Assembly (NCBI GenBank): GCA_963920575.1
Contig: OY986971.1
Span: forward strand, 22,186,492-22,250,491
DNA: 64,000 nucleotides
Direction: 5' to 3'
Origin: Narthecium ossifragum
Taxonomy: Eukaryota; Streptophyta; Magnoliopsida; Dioscoreales; Nartheciaceae
Below are positions 1 through 11,225 of this stretch, in pieces. Below the pieces are notes generated by a model that worked only from the letters and a program-made list of their open reading frames with translations, did no database searches and was not told where the DNA came from. How positions within the stretch are numbered: the first letter of the stretch is position 1; the number at the start of each line of letters is the position of its first letter. The translations under genes and the position numbers were made by a program.

Positions 1-212
1 TGGCATACTTCAGCGTTGTCATCGCCGCGTTTCTTGCCTTCTTAGGCCAACCGGAGCAGCTACTGAGCGACAAGATGACCCTCGAACAGCTACCGTCGTC
101 ACGAGGCCGAAGCTGCATTCAAAGCATCCGTTCGAGTCAATGCTTTTGGGTTGTCCGATTGCAACCACTTGGGAAAGACCATGGAGCTGTGCAAGGCCGT
201 TGTGGTGCGGAG
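1..212 (+). pseudogene. UDP-glycosyltransferase (UGT91-like) pseudogene, fragment 1
   Basis: The first frame reads AYFSVVIAAFLAFLGQPEQ and continues to about position 96. After a frame change near 97 it reads HEAEAAFKASV and then LGKTMELCKAVVVRS. These match the N-terminal half of plant family-1 glycosyltransferases of the UGT91 type, which transfer sugar from UDP-sugar to small molecules; the segments resemble the stretches before the linker that leads to the PSPG box. The usual segment between LPSS and HEAE is shorter than in the family and out of frame, so this copy was already damaged. The frame stops at a 259 bp insertion at 213 and resumes at 477 and at 3797. The gene start lies outside the window. 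The family is recognised from motif memory only; the subfamily is an inference. Confidence 0.7.
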
Positions 213-471
213 TGTTAGGATTTTCTAGGGACGAGAAGCAAAGAAATCGAAAACAAGGACACATAGATTTACGTGGTTCACTCTAGAACAGGGCTATGTC
301 CATGGAGTTGCTGGAGTTTCACTATCAAAGGCAAAGAAGCCCATTACAAGATACAGTGTCGATCCCCGCCGGGGCGCTGTCTCGAACCCCGTCAACTCTG
401 TATAGTGTGTCATAGTCGGGGTCCATATCATAATCCAAGACAATGAGAAGATCAGGCTCCACACCTCAACA
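213..471. mobile_element. Solo LTR D, 259 bp, inserted in the UGT pseudogene
   Basis: The insert begins TGTTAGGATT and ends CTCAACA, so it has TG...CA termini. It is flanked by an exact 5 bp direct repeat, CGGAG, at 208-212 and 472-476. The UGT reading VVVRS before it continues as RSCVEFVSD after it. This is the signature of a solo LTR or a very small LTR element. No coding capacity is visible. Orientation is not determined. Confidence 0.8.
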
Positions 472-508
472 CGGAGTTGCGTCGAATTCGTATCCGACTA
501 GTTGGAGC
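472..508 (+). pseudogene. UGT pseudogene, fragment 2
   Basis: This short stretch reads RSCVEFVSD, a stop, then LEL. It corresponds to the family segment R-S-C-x-E-F-x-x-x-W-L-x-L that lies just before the linker. The usual tryptophan codon has become TAG, so the copy is nonfunctional independently of the insertions. LTR C1 interrupts it at 509. Confidence 0.6.
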
Positions 509-2794
509 TGTCACGCCCCCCGCCCCGGCGCCCCCCAAGACCCACCAATATACAAAATATAATTCATTTATAGCAATTGGGACGCCTGAAATCACAATTC
601 ATCCAACATATTTCACCTATTATCAATTATAATTTATACAAGAAAAATACGAGGTTTGCAAAAGTCAGATATTTATCAAACCACAAGATCTCAATTACAT
701 ACGGAGTCCTGCAAAGTCTACTATAAATAAAATATCAATAGAAACAATTGAGAGTTCATATAAAGAGTACAAAACCATAAATTTTTACCCTCATCTCTTT
801 ACCTAATATAAGAACCAACTCTCAAAACAAGTTAAACATAATTGACGCTCCATATATGTCTCTCGCCTCCACGTGGTGCAGTACACTCTATCATACCTGT
901 GCGCCCTCCTACACAAAACCCAAAGAATGAGCTTGAAAGCCCAGTAGGAGTAACCTGCAAACAATCTAAGACTATGGTGTACATCCACCTATCCAAACAT
1001 ACTGATTCTAGTATGATATGGCTAGTCTGGGTAAGTCTTACATGCACAGATGCCACGTCCGACAGTCAACGTTCGCCCAGAACCCTCTAAACTCTATACT
1101 GGCCCAAATATGCTAGTATAGGGATAAGATTCTTAACATAAAGTTCTCATGTCAAGTCAAAGTCCTCGATTGACATACGGAGATCCAGATTCATCCATCA
1201 AGTCATCGATTCCATTTTTAGTTTATACTCTAATTAGCCTAATTATATGACCCGAGTGGACCCAATCACAATCCAGGATAAACAACATCCTCAGATTCAC
1301 GACTCTAAGTCGAATCCCACACTCCTAACATGAATGCGCACAACCTAGGGCATGTTTGACTTCCATCCCGGATGGAATCCGGGATCCGGAATCCGTGGCA
1401 TCCGCAAGAGCGGATACCGCGAACGGCGTCCGCTCGTCACGAGCGGACGCCGATTTCGGTATCCGCCCTTGGGCGGATTCCATTTTTTGGAATCCGTTGG
1501 TAAGCCAAATGCTGGGATCCGAGAATCCGGAATCCAAGGATTCCGGGATCCGACAAATTCACCCCCATTCGGCCACATTCTATGCTGCCAAACATGCCCC
1601 TAGAGAATAAATAATAAAATAATACAAAATCAATAATTCTCAAATATCGTATACGATGCAAGGGCGTCATCTTGTAACATGACATGTCAATATTGCATAA
1701 CATGGCTCAACCAGCCCATCATGTCATAACATATATGAAAACATTACAAGAGGATAGCAAGCATAACATACATCACAAGATAGTATACATGCACATCATG
1801 ATATTCACACACATTTCAAACATGGAATAATCCTAGTAGAGGTAACTCCTACCTCTCAAGGCATTGTCTCTAAGTCTGAGGGTCCACATCATGCTCCGAC
1901 TCTTGACGGTCGTCCGATTGATCGTCTAAAACACAAAAGAATCAAAACTTGGGTCAGATAGAGCTCCAAACAAAACTATAGCAACGACACAAAAATCATC
2001 GCAAACGGATGATCAAAGCTCAAGATAGGGACATTAAAAGATTCCAGTGCGCGCGCATTAACATGCGTCGCGCACAGGGTCGACTTCCTCCTCAAGAGAG
2101 CTGCCAGAACCCATGCTGAACTATTTCGGATCTCAAATAAAAGGTGCCAGACACCGGAAAAAAACTATCAGAGAGGAGGGAAGCTTGCTTGCTGCCCCTA
2201 GCACAAGATTCTGAGGAAGATCGGGGGCCAAGCCTAGAGAAAAACCGGCTGGATTCTCGTCGGAATTCATGGCGGGATGGAAAGAGATGGAGTTTCCTGA
2301 CATGGAAAACACCAAAAAAAAGGTCGAAGAGATGCCTGGGATCGTTGGAGATCTTCTTCTGACGCTGCAGTCGCAGGAAAAAGCCTCTAGCGTCGTCCCC
2401 GGTGACCCATCGTCGAAAAACCTCAAAAGATACCAAAACAACCCAAAAACTCCATGAAAACTCCGGAAAAATAAGTAATCAAACAGGGAGGAGAGCAGAA
2501 GCTTACTTGCCAAAACAAAGAAGAAATCGACGAGAAATCAACCCAAATCGACAACTTTGTCTTGATGAACTCCCAACTTCTTCCTTCTCAGTTTCTCGCT
2601 CTCTCCCTTCTCAAATCAGCATGGCTGGCCACCTGCATCCATAGCTTGCCAGGTGTTGAGGAAGATGAAGTTTTTACAGAAAAGAACCCCAAATTTTGCA
2701 GAAAATCCCCCGATAAAAACAAAAATTACGTGGAAATTCTCCCCTTACCAATATGGTCCTTTTTCATTTTTTTTTCTTAAATAAGGCCCTCACA
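509..2794 (-). mobile_element. LTR of family C, copy C1
   Basis: The stretch begins TGTCACGCCCC and ends GGCCCTCACA. Read on the minus strand this is TGTGAGGGCC...GGGGCGTGACA, the same terminal pattern as the LTR B and LTR A families in this window. It is 2286 bp long including a 252 bp MITE at 1348-1599. No open frame resembles a retroelement protein, so it looks like a solo LTR. The flanking pentamers GGAGC (504-508) and GGATG (2795-2799) are only partly alike, so a target duplication is not secure. A second copy, C2, begins at 4434. Confidence 0.6.
1348..1599. mobile_element. Foldback MITE, Tourist/Harbinger-like
   Basis: The ends GGGCATGTTTG and CAAACATGCCC are inverted repeats, and the 3 bp sequence CTA flanks both sides (1345-1347 and 1600-1602). 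This fits a PIF/Harbinger-type MITE. The interior is packed with inverted repeats of GGATTCCGGGATCC type. At its centre GGCGTCCGCTCGT and ACGAGCGGACGCC are separated by one base, with outer arms GCGGATACCG and CGGTATCCGC, so most of the element can fold into a long hairpin. It lies inside LTR C1 and is absent at the matching place in C2. Confidence 0.7.
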
Positions 2795-3796
2795 GGATGA
2801 TTCCGGGGGCAACCGATGCACCCCGCATCGGACGCCCAACCGATGCACACACGAACCGTTGGATCGTGTATGCATCAGGATTCCCCCCGTCCCCTGATGT
2901 CAACACCCCCCCCCCCCCCCCCAAAAGTCCTCCTCCACCTCCACTTCTCCCTCTCTGGCGGCCTCTCCCTCACCATCCTTTCTTTGCCGAACATCCCGCC
3001 AAGCTTTCCGTCGCTCCTCCCTTCTTCAGCCCTAACCCCATCAAGCCGTCGGTCGCCTTCCCCATCGTCGCACCCTTGCGGGCGAAGAGCTTCCCGTCTC
3101 CAACCTCGACGTCTCTCCAGCAGTGATCCTCGCCAGTCGCCTCTCTCATACAGCCAGAGCCACCAGACGTTGTGGTCGTCAACCCCACCTCACCCCATGA
3201 GCCACGCCCGCGGGGTCCTCCTCACCGAGCGTCGCTACCCTTTCTTCTCCTTATTCCCAAGCTCCCTGTCGCCGGAGAGTCACACCACGACTCCCTCTCT
3301 TGTCTTGCCGACTATGCTGCTACCGTGCCGAGCTCCGATTGTCGTTCTTCTTCGCTGGATGTCTTCGCCGTTCATACCAAGACCCACACCATGGCCGCCA
3401 CCTCCAAGCTCCGCCGCCACTTCCCTCCCTTCTCCGACTATGGCAACCCAGCAGCTCAAGCTTCGCCTCGGATCACAACATCGTCCCTGTCTGGCTCTAT
3501 CCTCGCCGATCTGCCAGATCAATTTTGATGGGGTCGGGGAGGCGGAGGAGGAGAGGGTGGGTGAAGGAGGGGCTGGAGATGAGGAAGGGTTGGAGGATGG
3601 GGAGGTTGGATAGGGGGCGCTGACGTTAAGGGACGGGGCGAGTGGACGGTGAGGGAGAGACGATCGGAGAGGTGGCCGGAGAGGACGGTGGAGGTGGAGG
3701 AGGACTTGGGGGGGGCATCCCGATGCACACAAGATCCAATGGTTCGTGTGTTCATCGGTTGGCCGTCCGATGCGGGGTGCATCGGCTGCCCCATGA
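2795..3796. mobile_element. DNA transposon with long terminal inverted repeats, MULE-like
   Basis: A 75 bp segment at 2806-2880, starting GGGGCAACCGATGCACCCCG, is repeated inverted at 3718-3792 with about seven mismatches by eye. Weaker inverted similarity continues inward (CCTCCTCCACCTCC on the left, GGAGGTGGAGGAGG on the right). Long inverted repeats without a transposase suggest a non-autonomous Mutator-like element. No clean 9 bp target duplication was found, so the superfamily is uncertain. The C-rich interior (2901-3700) gives open frames in several phases with proline/serine-rich products and no recognisable domain. The right end abuts the UGT pseudogene exactly where its frame resumes. 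Confidence 0.6.
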
Positions 3797-3977
3797 ATCC
3801 CTCATGGGAGCTCTTCCAAATGCGATGCTAGTCATTCCAGTCGGCCTGCTTTCGCCGCCACCGATCGAAGAGAAAGATCAAAATGATGGCTCTTTGACCG
3901 GCGAAGTGGGAGACATTTTGAAGTGGCTAGATCAACAAGCTCCAAGATCCATAGTGTATGTTGCATTTGGAAGCGAG
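3797..3977 (+). pseudogene. UGT pseudogene, fragment 3 (linker and start of C-terminal domain)
   Basis: The frame reads MGALPNAMLVIPVGLLSPPP and, after an acidic linker, ILKWLDQQAPRSIVYVAFGSE. This is the plant glycosyltransferase linker followed by the first strand of the UDP-sugar-binding domain; W-L-D-x-Q-x-P-x-S-V-V-Y-V-x-F-G-S is nearly invariant in the family. The PSPG box and the catalytic-domain remainder are missing because a hAT-like end begins at 3978. Together with 1-212 and 472-508 this is one gene split by several insertions. The downstream remainder was not found in the window. Confidence 0.75.
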
Positions 3978-4433
3978 CAGTGGCGGAACCAGGATGAGAC
4001 CTAAGGAGGGTGAAATCTAAAACAAAATGACCAAATTTTCTTTTCTTTTAAGTAATGCATAACGTACCTTAGAATTACATTATAAAACATTAAGGAATAA
4101 AAATAATACAAATATTAAAATATATGTACCGTACTATGTGCTATGATTGAGAGGTGGAAGTTGGATCCTGCGCTTTTGTATTTTTTGAAAACGTTACAAA
4201 ATGACTTTGATCTCAATAGTTTCAAAAATTTCTCGCTCGATTCATACTGCTATGCAAGCATTCAACCAGTCATCTCACATCTTATTACACAAATCAGACT
4301 TGATAATTTTCATCGAAGAGAAGACTCTCACAACGGTTGCAGTCGCAACTGGTAAGACCAATGCCAACTCAAAAAGAAGCTAAACCAATGGAAATAAATA
4401 ATGAGTGTTTCACATTTTTCTCTAGCTAAACAT
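3978..4433. mobile_element. hAT-like element fragment
   Basis: The segment starts CAGTGGCGGAACCAGGATGA, which resembles a hAT terminal repeat. It interrupts the UGT reading immediately after the GSE codons. The matching right terminus and target duplication were not found before LTR C2 begins at 4434, so the element is truncated. The interior is AT-rich with no recognisable domain. The hAT assignment rests only on the end sequence. Confidence 0.35.
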
Positions 4434-5515
4434 TGGCACGCCCCCCCCCCCCCCCCCTAATTAAGTACAAAATATCCCAAAGATTACTCAAAAATTCGGC
4501 ATGCCCCTTGGGCACGGGCACGTGATATCACAATCACAACCTGTCAATAAATACAAAAATCACACATCCTATGATAAATCACCATAATTTACAACATTTA
4601 TCACAATTTTGGGGACACCATCACCCCATTTCATCAATTTCATATTTCGCATACATATGAGTGTATAATCATCCAAATTCAACATAATAGGGCCATGAGG
4701 CTACAATATACAAATTCTCCAAAATTTTCAACATATACAAGCGTCAAATACACAAATTGAGAGTTAAGGTAGACTACAAACCAAAATTGGGATACAACCC
4801 ACAACCCTCCACCTACTACAAAGCTAACTCTCAATCAATAAGTACAAAACTGACGCCTCGTCACCGCTGACCACCTCCCTAGGGTGTACTGGTCTCGGGC
4901 CTACCTCCTACACAACAAAAACCCAAGGAAATGAGCTCGAAAGCCCAGTAGGAGTCACCTGATGACAATCTAGGACACTGGTGTATACCAACCTATCATA
5001 GTATACTGACCCTAATATGGTCTGGCTAGTCTGGGTAAGTCTTACATGCACAGGCGCCGCGTCCGACCGTCAATGCTCGCCCAAACCCCTATAGACTCTA
5101 TACCGGCCTAAGTATATTAGTATAGGTACAACCTCCCACCTATCCTAGCATATTGTTCCTAGTATGGTCTGGCTAGTCTGGGCAAGTCTTACATGCACAG
5201 ACGCCGCGTCCGACCGTCAATGCTTACCCAGAACCCTATAGACTTTATACCAGCCTCAATATACTAGCATAGGAATGATGTGAGGACCTGTCCCTCCATT
5301 CCTGGGTCGACCGATTGGGTCAGGCCCGTGGCTCGTTGTGGACCACAAAGGCAATTTGGTAAATTGCGCCTTGTCGGCTTGTTTCACACCCGCGAATGCA
5401 CACACTGACCTTGTTTGTGTTAGTGTTTGATTAGAATGATTAGGTGGACCCGGAATCAAAAGATCCAAGCTTGGGCTTGCGTTTTAGCCCAAGTTTTGCT
5501 TTCTTGGCAAAGGGG

Positions 5516-5590
5516 ATCGATCTCCTTTGAGAAGAAGATCGATCTTTCTTGCTAAGAAGATCGATCCTCTTTGAGAAAAGGATCGATCCT
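5516..5590. repeat. GATCGATC hairpin array in LTR B1
   Basis: Four GATCGATC palindromes at about 20-25 bp spacing are separated by CTCCTTTGAGAAGA-type spacers. Neighbouring copies can pair with each other. The array lies upstream of the pyrimidine-rich tract of the LTR. The equivalent position in LTR B4 (57575-57672) also carries GATCGATC units. Confidence 0.8.
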
Positions 5591-6361
5591 CCTCTTCCAG
5601 CAAGTCTGGGCAGTTGAGCTGCGCAGAGCAGTTAAGCGGCGCAGAGCGGTTGAACTTACCGTCGTCCTCCTTTGTCAGGAGAAGAGAGAACCTCTCCCAC
5701 CTTCCCCGACCTTCCCCTACCTTCTCCTTCTCTTCTCCTCCTCTTCTTCCTTCTCTTCTTCTTCCTTCTTTCTTCTCTTCCACGGTTCTGGTTTTGTTCC
5801 TCTGTTTCCTTCCGGGGCAGCCATCTTCTTCTCCTTCGTTCTCCCTCCTCCGACCACCATTTTGGGCATTCTAAAGCTCGTTGGATCCGTGACAACGAGA
5901 GGAAGATCCCTGAAGTGGTTTGGAACCTTATTGGTGATCAACTCACGGGGAATCAGCCAAGGAAAGCGCTGTTCGGTAGGTGTTCTACCTACATGAGTTA
6001 ATTGATGGGTTTCGTTAGATCTAGCCGTTAGATCTTGATGAATTTGTGTTATTAGATGCATGTGGCCTAGTATAATTACTGATATAAGTTTCATGAACTT
6101 TGGTTAAGATTTCAGTAGGAATTATGCATGATAAATCTCAGATTTTCCGGTTTTCTGCTGTTCTTGAAGAACAGCCGGCTTGCGGCGAGTTTTCCGGCTT
6201 GTACATGCATGATCTTGGATTTTTATGAGAAATAAGAGTTGTAGATATGTGAGTCTACTTTCAAACCCAATTGATTTCATATTTTTCCGATTGTTCTACA
6301 AGTTTTTGTGATTTTTATACGAAACTGTGTCAGAACAGAGTTGCTGATGAATAGTGCCACG

Positions 6362-6492
6362 GATGATTGACCGTCGCGGTGTCCACGGTCGACCGTGAGC
6401 CCGAAAATAGCGAAATTAACCCTCACGGTCGATCCATTGATCGACCGTCAACCTTAGCTTTTTGACGGTCGATCCGTTGATCGACCGCCAGC
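6362..6492. repeat. ACGGTCGATC hairpin array in LTR B1
   Basis: Two clear hairpins are present. ACGGTCGATC (6425-6434) pairs with GATCGACCGT (6439-6448) across a 4 nt loop. ACGGTCGATC (6465-6474) pairs with GATCGACCGC (6479-6488), also across 4 nt, with one mismatch. A shorter unit, CACGGTCGACCGTG, lies near 6385-6400. Confidence 0.85.
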
Positions 6493-9400
6493 CTTGAACA
6501 TTGTTTTTAGGGGTTTTGAATGGTGTTTTAAATGTAATACTATATGTTCGAAGTTTTCGGGGTTGTTTCCCGTTGCAGGGGTTCGCGGTTGACGGTCGTG
6601 GTACCGTTGTAATGCCGGGACCCGCTGCGGATCGGCTGGCAGCGGTTGGTAGTACCGCTGTAGCGATCCGGTTGGACTTGTATGCTGCCTTGTCATACTG
6701 TTGCATGCCTATTTCTCTTGCTTGTGTATGTTCATAGCATGCATTTCCTGTTGTGCATTAGTTGCATAAGGTTAGGGCGTGGGTGATTTGTGGATCGCCG
6801 TCCCGAGGCTGGAAGCTCGGATTTAGCCCTAGGACCGGGGTTGGGTAGTTAGGACTCGGTTCGAATTGTGGTGTCCAGTCAAACTTGATGATAGGCTTAG
6901 ATGACTGGTACACATGTTGCTTGATGATTATAGAGGTCGTGTCGGCTTTAAGTCAGGTGTTGAGGATGCCACCGGTGGCGGGTCTTATTTGTTTGGGCAG
7001 TGTCCGTTCCTGCCAGCAGGGGATCAGTGTGGGCCCATGGCGAGTTGGGTGACCACAGCTGGCACCCTGCGACACTAGGTGTATCCAGGATGTGCCCAGT
7101 CCGTTGGGGTGACCATGGTTGGATATGCCTAGAGATCACCGGTGAAGGGTAATGGGACCCTTGTAGCTTACTCAAGTCTGGCTTGAGGGCGACACTGTTG
7201 CGTTTCCCCCTTCCTTCTGTGCGACGTAGTGTAGAACCCTATTGAGCTTTATGCTCACTCCTACCCGGGCTGCGTTTTGCAGGTGCAGGCGCCAGCTCTT
7301 CTTCAGTAGCCCCTACCGGGCAGGTGTTTGGTGGCGCGGCGGCGTCTGGCGGGGTTTGAGGACCGGTGATCCCTTCTACACTTTTGTTATAGTTAGTCTC
7401 CTACGGGAGTATGATGTAAAAACTGTTTTAACCCCTTTTGAGGTTTTGAATTATTATTATATTATATCTGTTGAGGTTTAAATTTGTTGTAATATTCAGG
7501 GGTGCTTATGAATTGATTTGTGAAATCAGTAAGTTGGGGGAACCCCTCGCCTTTATTTCCGCATTTAGTTAGGTTCCGGTTCGCGTCGCCCGGCCCGGTT
7601 GGGCTTTCGCGGGTCGGGGCGCGACAGATAACATCCACAATAATACATCCTCAATAACAAGTCCTCAATAACCAATCCTCAAGTCAAGTCAAAGTCCTCG
7701 ATCAACATACGGAGGTCAAAATTCATGCGTCAAGTTATCAGCATAGCACCTAGACTCTGACTAATCTAGCTACATGACATGACTAGACCCAACCACAATC
7801 TTTGTCCTAGGACAAGCCTGACATTCCTAACATGTATGCACAAACCAGATAACATACTAATAAACAAATATAGTAATTCATAAGTTCTCATAAATGCATA
7901 CAATATAGAAATAGCATAGCATAACATTCGATAACCCAATTAAGCAAGTAGAGGGCTCAGCTAGCCCAACAGATTATAACATAGCATGCAACCATCATCA
8001 CAAAGGTATAGCTATACAACACAAGATTGCATCACATAAAAAAACATAACACATCAATCCTAGTAGGAGGTAACTCTTACGTCAAAGTAGGGGTGGCAGT
8101 CTGGGTCGTGACCCGCGAACCTGACCCGAAATAAATGGGTTCTGGTCATAAAAGGGTCGACCCTTACGGGTAGGGTCGGGTTGACCCATGGGTTAGGCGG
8201 GTCAACCCATTTATCCCCCCCCCCACCCACCCATCTCCCTTTCCCGTTTGTGGAGTCCACCCTCTCCTCCACTCCTCTCACCCTCTCCTCCTCCCTTGCC
8301 TCTCGGCCCGTGAGCTCCCTTACCCTCTTCTTTTGTCACGCTCAGACCCGCGAAAGCCCAACTGGGCCGGACGACGCGAACCGGAACCTAACAACCGCGG
8401 AAAATTTTGACGAGGGTTCCCTCTAACCTAATGATCTCCCTAAACAATTCATCAAAACCCTCAATTACAAATTAAAGATTTAAGAAACCTCAAGCTTAAA
8501 GATATCAAAACCCAAAGTATAATATACAAAACCTCGAAGAGGAAAAGATCAAGTACAAACATTTATACTCTTCCGTAGGAGGCTAACTATACAAGGGTTC
8601 TGGGAAAGACAGATCACCACTCCATAGACTCCGTTAGGCGCCACCACACCGTCGACCAACTGCTCGGTAGAGGCCACCGAAAAGGAGCTAATGCATGCGC
8701 CTGCAAAATACGACCCGGGTAGGAATGAGCAACTAAGCTCAGCAAGGAGGCTATACTACGACACACAGAAGGAAGAGGGAAATGGAACAGTGTCGCCCTC
8801 TAGCAAGGACTGGGTGTACACATGGGTCCCATAACCCCACCGCGTGTCCCTGAGGTCCACGGTCATGATCTTCCAGAAGAACTGGTCACATGACGAGTCA
8901 CTCTCAGTAAGCAGGAAACCGACACTGCTGACTCACAAGGAGGAAACCGGCACTGCTGGCAGGAAATGACATCGCTGAGTAGACACACCCTCTACTCAAG
9001 AGTCGTCATAACTGGACACCGTCTACACCTCAGAACCCGGCTCGAGGCTGACACGACCTCTAAAAATCATCAATCAACATGTGTTTTAGTCATCTAGGTC
9101 TATCATCGAAATCGACTGAACACCACCATTCAAACCTGGACCAAGCTATCTAACCTCGGTCATAGGGCTAAATCCGAGCTTCCAAGCCTCGGGAAGGCGA
9201 CCCACAGATCGCCCACGCCCTAACCTTATGCAACTAATACACAGCCAGATGCATGCTATGAACATACGCAGGAAAGTAGGTAAGCATGCAACATATGTGA
9301 CGATTAAATAAACAAGGTATGGGCTCGGCACCCTGCCGGCCTGGGGTGGTGAACGGTAAAACAGGCTAAGCGGCTGCTGGAGTGGTAGCCCCACCAACTG

Positions 9401-9625
9401 CAGCCAGCCCGCCAAAAGACAGCATATTAAGGGAAGCAACCCTAGCAAACGAGGCTAACAGTATAACATGTTATCTACACATCCCGGGAGTCGTCACTCT
9501 CCCGGTTCACCACCACCCCTTATTATGGGGCTAACATGCTCAATGATACGTACCAGTTTATAAAGCGGTAGAGAAAATCGCATAAGTGAAGCCCCGCAGG
9601 CAAAAACCATTGAAAACACCTCCCT

Positions 9626-9916
9626 ATCACATGAAGGATCGATCATCTCCAGAAGAAGGATCGATCACCCTTGTGATGGGAAGGTTCAGTCCCTGTCAAG
9701 CTACAAGGGATCGATCTTCCCTTCAGGAAGATCGATCACCAAACCAAAGGATCGATCTTCCCTCCAGGAAGATCGATGTCGATCACCTTCGTGACCAAGG
9801 ACCCCGCCCATGTAAGCCAAGGGACATGATCGATCATCTCCAACTAAATGATCGATCCTTCCCGAGCTAAGCATGACCAACCCAGAGTGATTGATCATTC
9901 CTCAAGAATGATCGAT
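9626..9916. repeat. GATCGATC hairpin array in LTR B2
   Basis: More than ten GATCGATC or near copies occur. The best hairpin is GATCGATCTTCC (9709-9720) with GGAAGATCGATC (9726-9737), a 12 bp stem with a 5 nt loop. A similar one lies at about 9748-9777. The array occupies the position that in B1 carries ACGGTCGATC units, judged by the shared GGTTTTCAATGG-type sequence next to it. Confidence 0.85.
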
Positions 9917-10327
9917 CCTGTTAGGTTCTCCAACAACTGGACGGTGAGAAATACCGACGGAAAACTCTACCAAATCCAACAAAAAGCTTGGGATCTGGTA
10001 GTAAGAACGACCACAAATCCAAAACCGGTATTTCTACTACAAACCAACGAACATGCAGCAAGATTTACTCAAATCAAACGCAACCAAGCTCCAAACCTGA
10101 CAAAACCGGAAAGAAAGTAGGTAGAATCCCTACCTAAACTAGCGCAGTTTCAATCCCAGCTGCCAAGCTGACGATCGCCCTCAATCTCATCCAAATCCGG
10201 GCAGAACTGAGCTCAGGGACGGCGGATTTAAAAAGGATTGAAAGAAGAAGGTCGCGTTCGTTTTATAGACGAACGAACGAACCGACTTATAAATGATAGA
10301 TCCATGACGATCGCAACTTCCTGGCAT

Positions 10328-10488
10328 CAAATGATCGATCCTTTCAGCGAGGAATAATCGATCATCACCAAATGATCGATCCTTTCAGCGAGGAATGATT
10401 GATCATCACTAAATGATCGATCCTTTCAGCGAGGAATGATTGATCATCACTAAATGATCGATCCTTTCAGTAAGAAATGATCGATCAT
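10328..10488. repeat. 41 bp tandem repeat with GATCGATC, four units
   Basis: Four head-to-tail units of about 41 bp each contain AATGATCGATCCTTTCAGCG followed by AGGAATGATTGATCATCAC. In each unit the AATGATCGATCCT arm can pair with the AGGAATGATTGATC arm across a 7 nt loop. Divergence between units is only a few bases, so the expansion is recent. Confidence 0.85.
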
Positions 10489-10784
10489 CTAGGTGGAGAA
10501 AGCTAGACTTGGGCTAGAACACAAGCCCAAGTTCTGATCTTTCGATCCCGGGTCCACCTGACCATTCTAAACAGACATTATCACAAACACGATATGTGTG
10601 TGCACACGTGGGTGTGAAGCAAACCGACAAGGCACAATTTACCAAATTGTCCTTGCGGTCCAAGAAACAATGCGATCCGCCGGATCGCGCGGTCAACGCG
10701 AAAAAAGCAAACAAGCCACGGGCCCGACCCAGCTGGTTGGTCCAGGAGTAGAGGGGCAGGTCCTCACACCTCTACTCCTCTCAC

Positions 10785-11225
10785 ACTCTCCTACCAGCGG
10801 TGGCGCGGCCCCCTGGTCCTCCACGGCCTCTGCCCAACCCCCCCCCCCCCCCCCCCCCACTCCTTCCCGTCACCGTCCTCGACCTCCCCGAGGTCACCTC
10901 AGCGCCAACGACGAGCCTCACTGACCACGACCGCAACCCACCACGAAGCCCCGCCGCCGTCCACGACCGCGAGCCCCATCGCTGTCCCTTAGTTCCCCCT
11001 TCTCCTCTCCTACCAACGGCGGCACGGCCGATCTTCCCCTTCTCCTCATCTCATCGACGATCTTCCCTGGGTCCTCCACGGCCTCCGCCCCCGACTCCTT
11101 CCCGTCGCCGTCCTCGACCTCCCCGAGGTCACCTCTACGTCGACGACGAGCATCATCGACCACGATCGCGACCGACCATGAAGCCTGATCGCCGTCCACG
11201 ACCACGAGCCCTACCGTTGTCCTAG
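10785..11225. repeat. Tandem duplication of about 220 bp in the hAT right arm
   Basis: Two diverged copies (about 10785-11000 and 11003-11225) share blocks such as GTCCTCCACGGCCTC, CCGTCCTCGACCTCCCCGAG and the TAG-ended CGAGCCC...GTCC region. The reading frames are arginine/proline-rich and match no family I know. A poly-C run of about 18 bases lies near 10840. Confidence 0.6.

Larger units (their letters stand above)
5279..7626 (+). mobile_element. Solo LTR of family B, copy B1
   Basis: It begins TGTGAGGACCTG and ends GGTCGGGGCGCGACA, 2348 bp, with no retroelement coding sequence attached. Comparison with C1 near 1118-1132 shows the surrounding LTR C sequence is continuous across it. The flanking pentamers AATGA and GATAA do not match exactly, so the target duplication has decayed or is misplaced. 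It carries hairpin arrays at 5516-5590 and 6362-6492. Near its 3' end is a block shared with family A (7207-7300, around CTCACTCCTACCCGGGCTGC). Confidence 0.7.
8334..10768 (-). mobile_element. LTR of family B, copy B2, nested in the hAT element
   Basis: The sequence starts TGTCACGCTCAGACCC and ends CAGGTCCTCACA, the reverse complement of the B1 termini. Landmarks match B1 in reverse order, including the GACCCGGGTAGGAATGAGC block near 8710. No internal domain is attached, so it behaves as a solo LTR. No exact target duplication was seen. It carries the largest GATCGATC hairpin arrays in the window. Confidence 0.7.

Noticed and set aside
2816..3613. 265-codon plus-strand frame, Pro/Ser/Arg-rich
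   Set aside because: C-rich low-complexity DNA inside a transposon. Several frames are open at once and none shows a domain.
10328..10488. Regular 41 bp repeats resembling a CRISPR array
   Set aside because: Units are head to tail without unique spacers, in a plant LTR; this is a tandem repeat.
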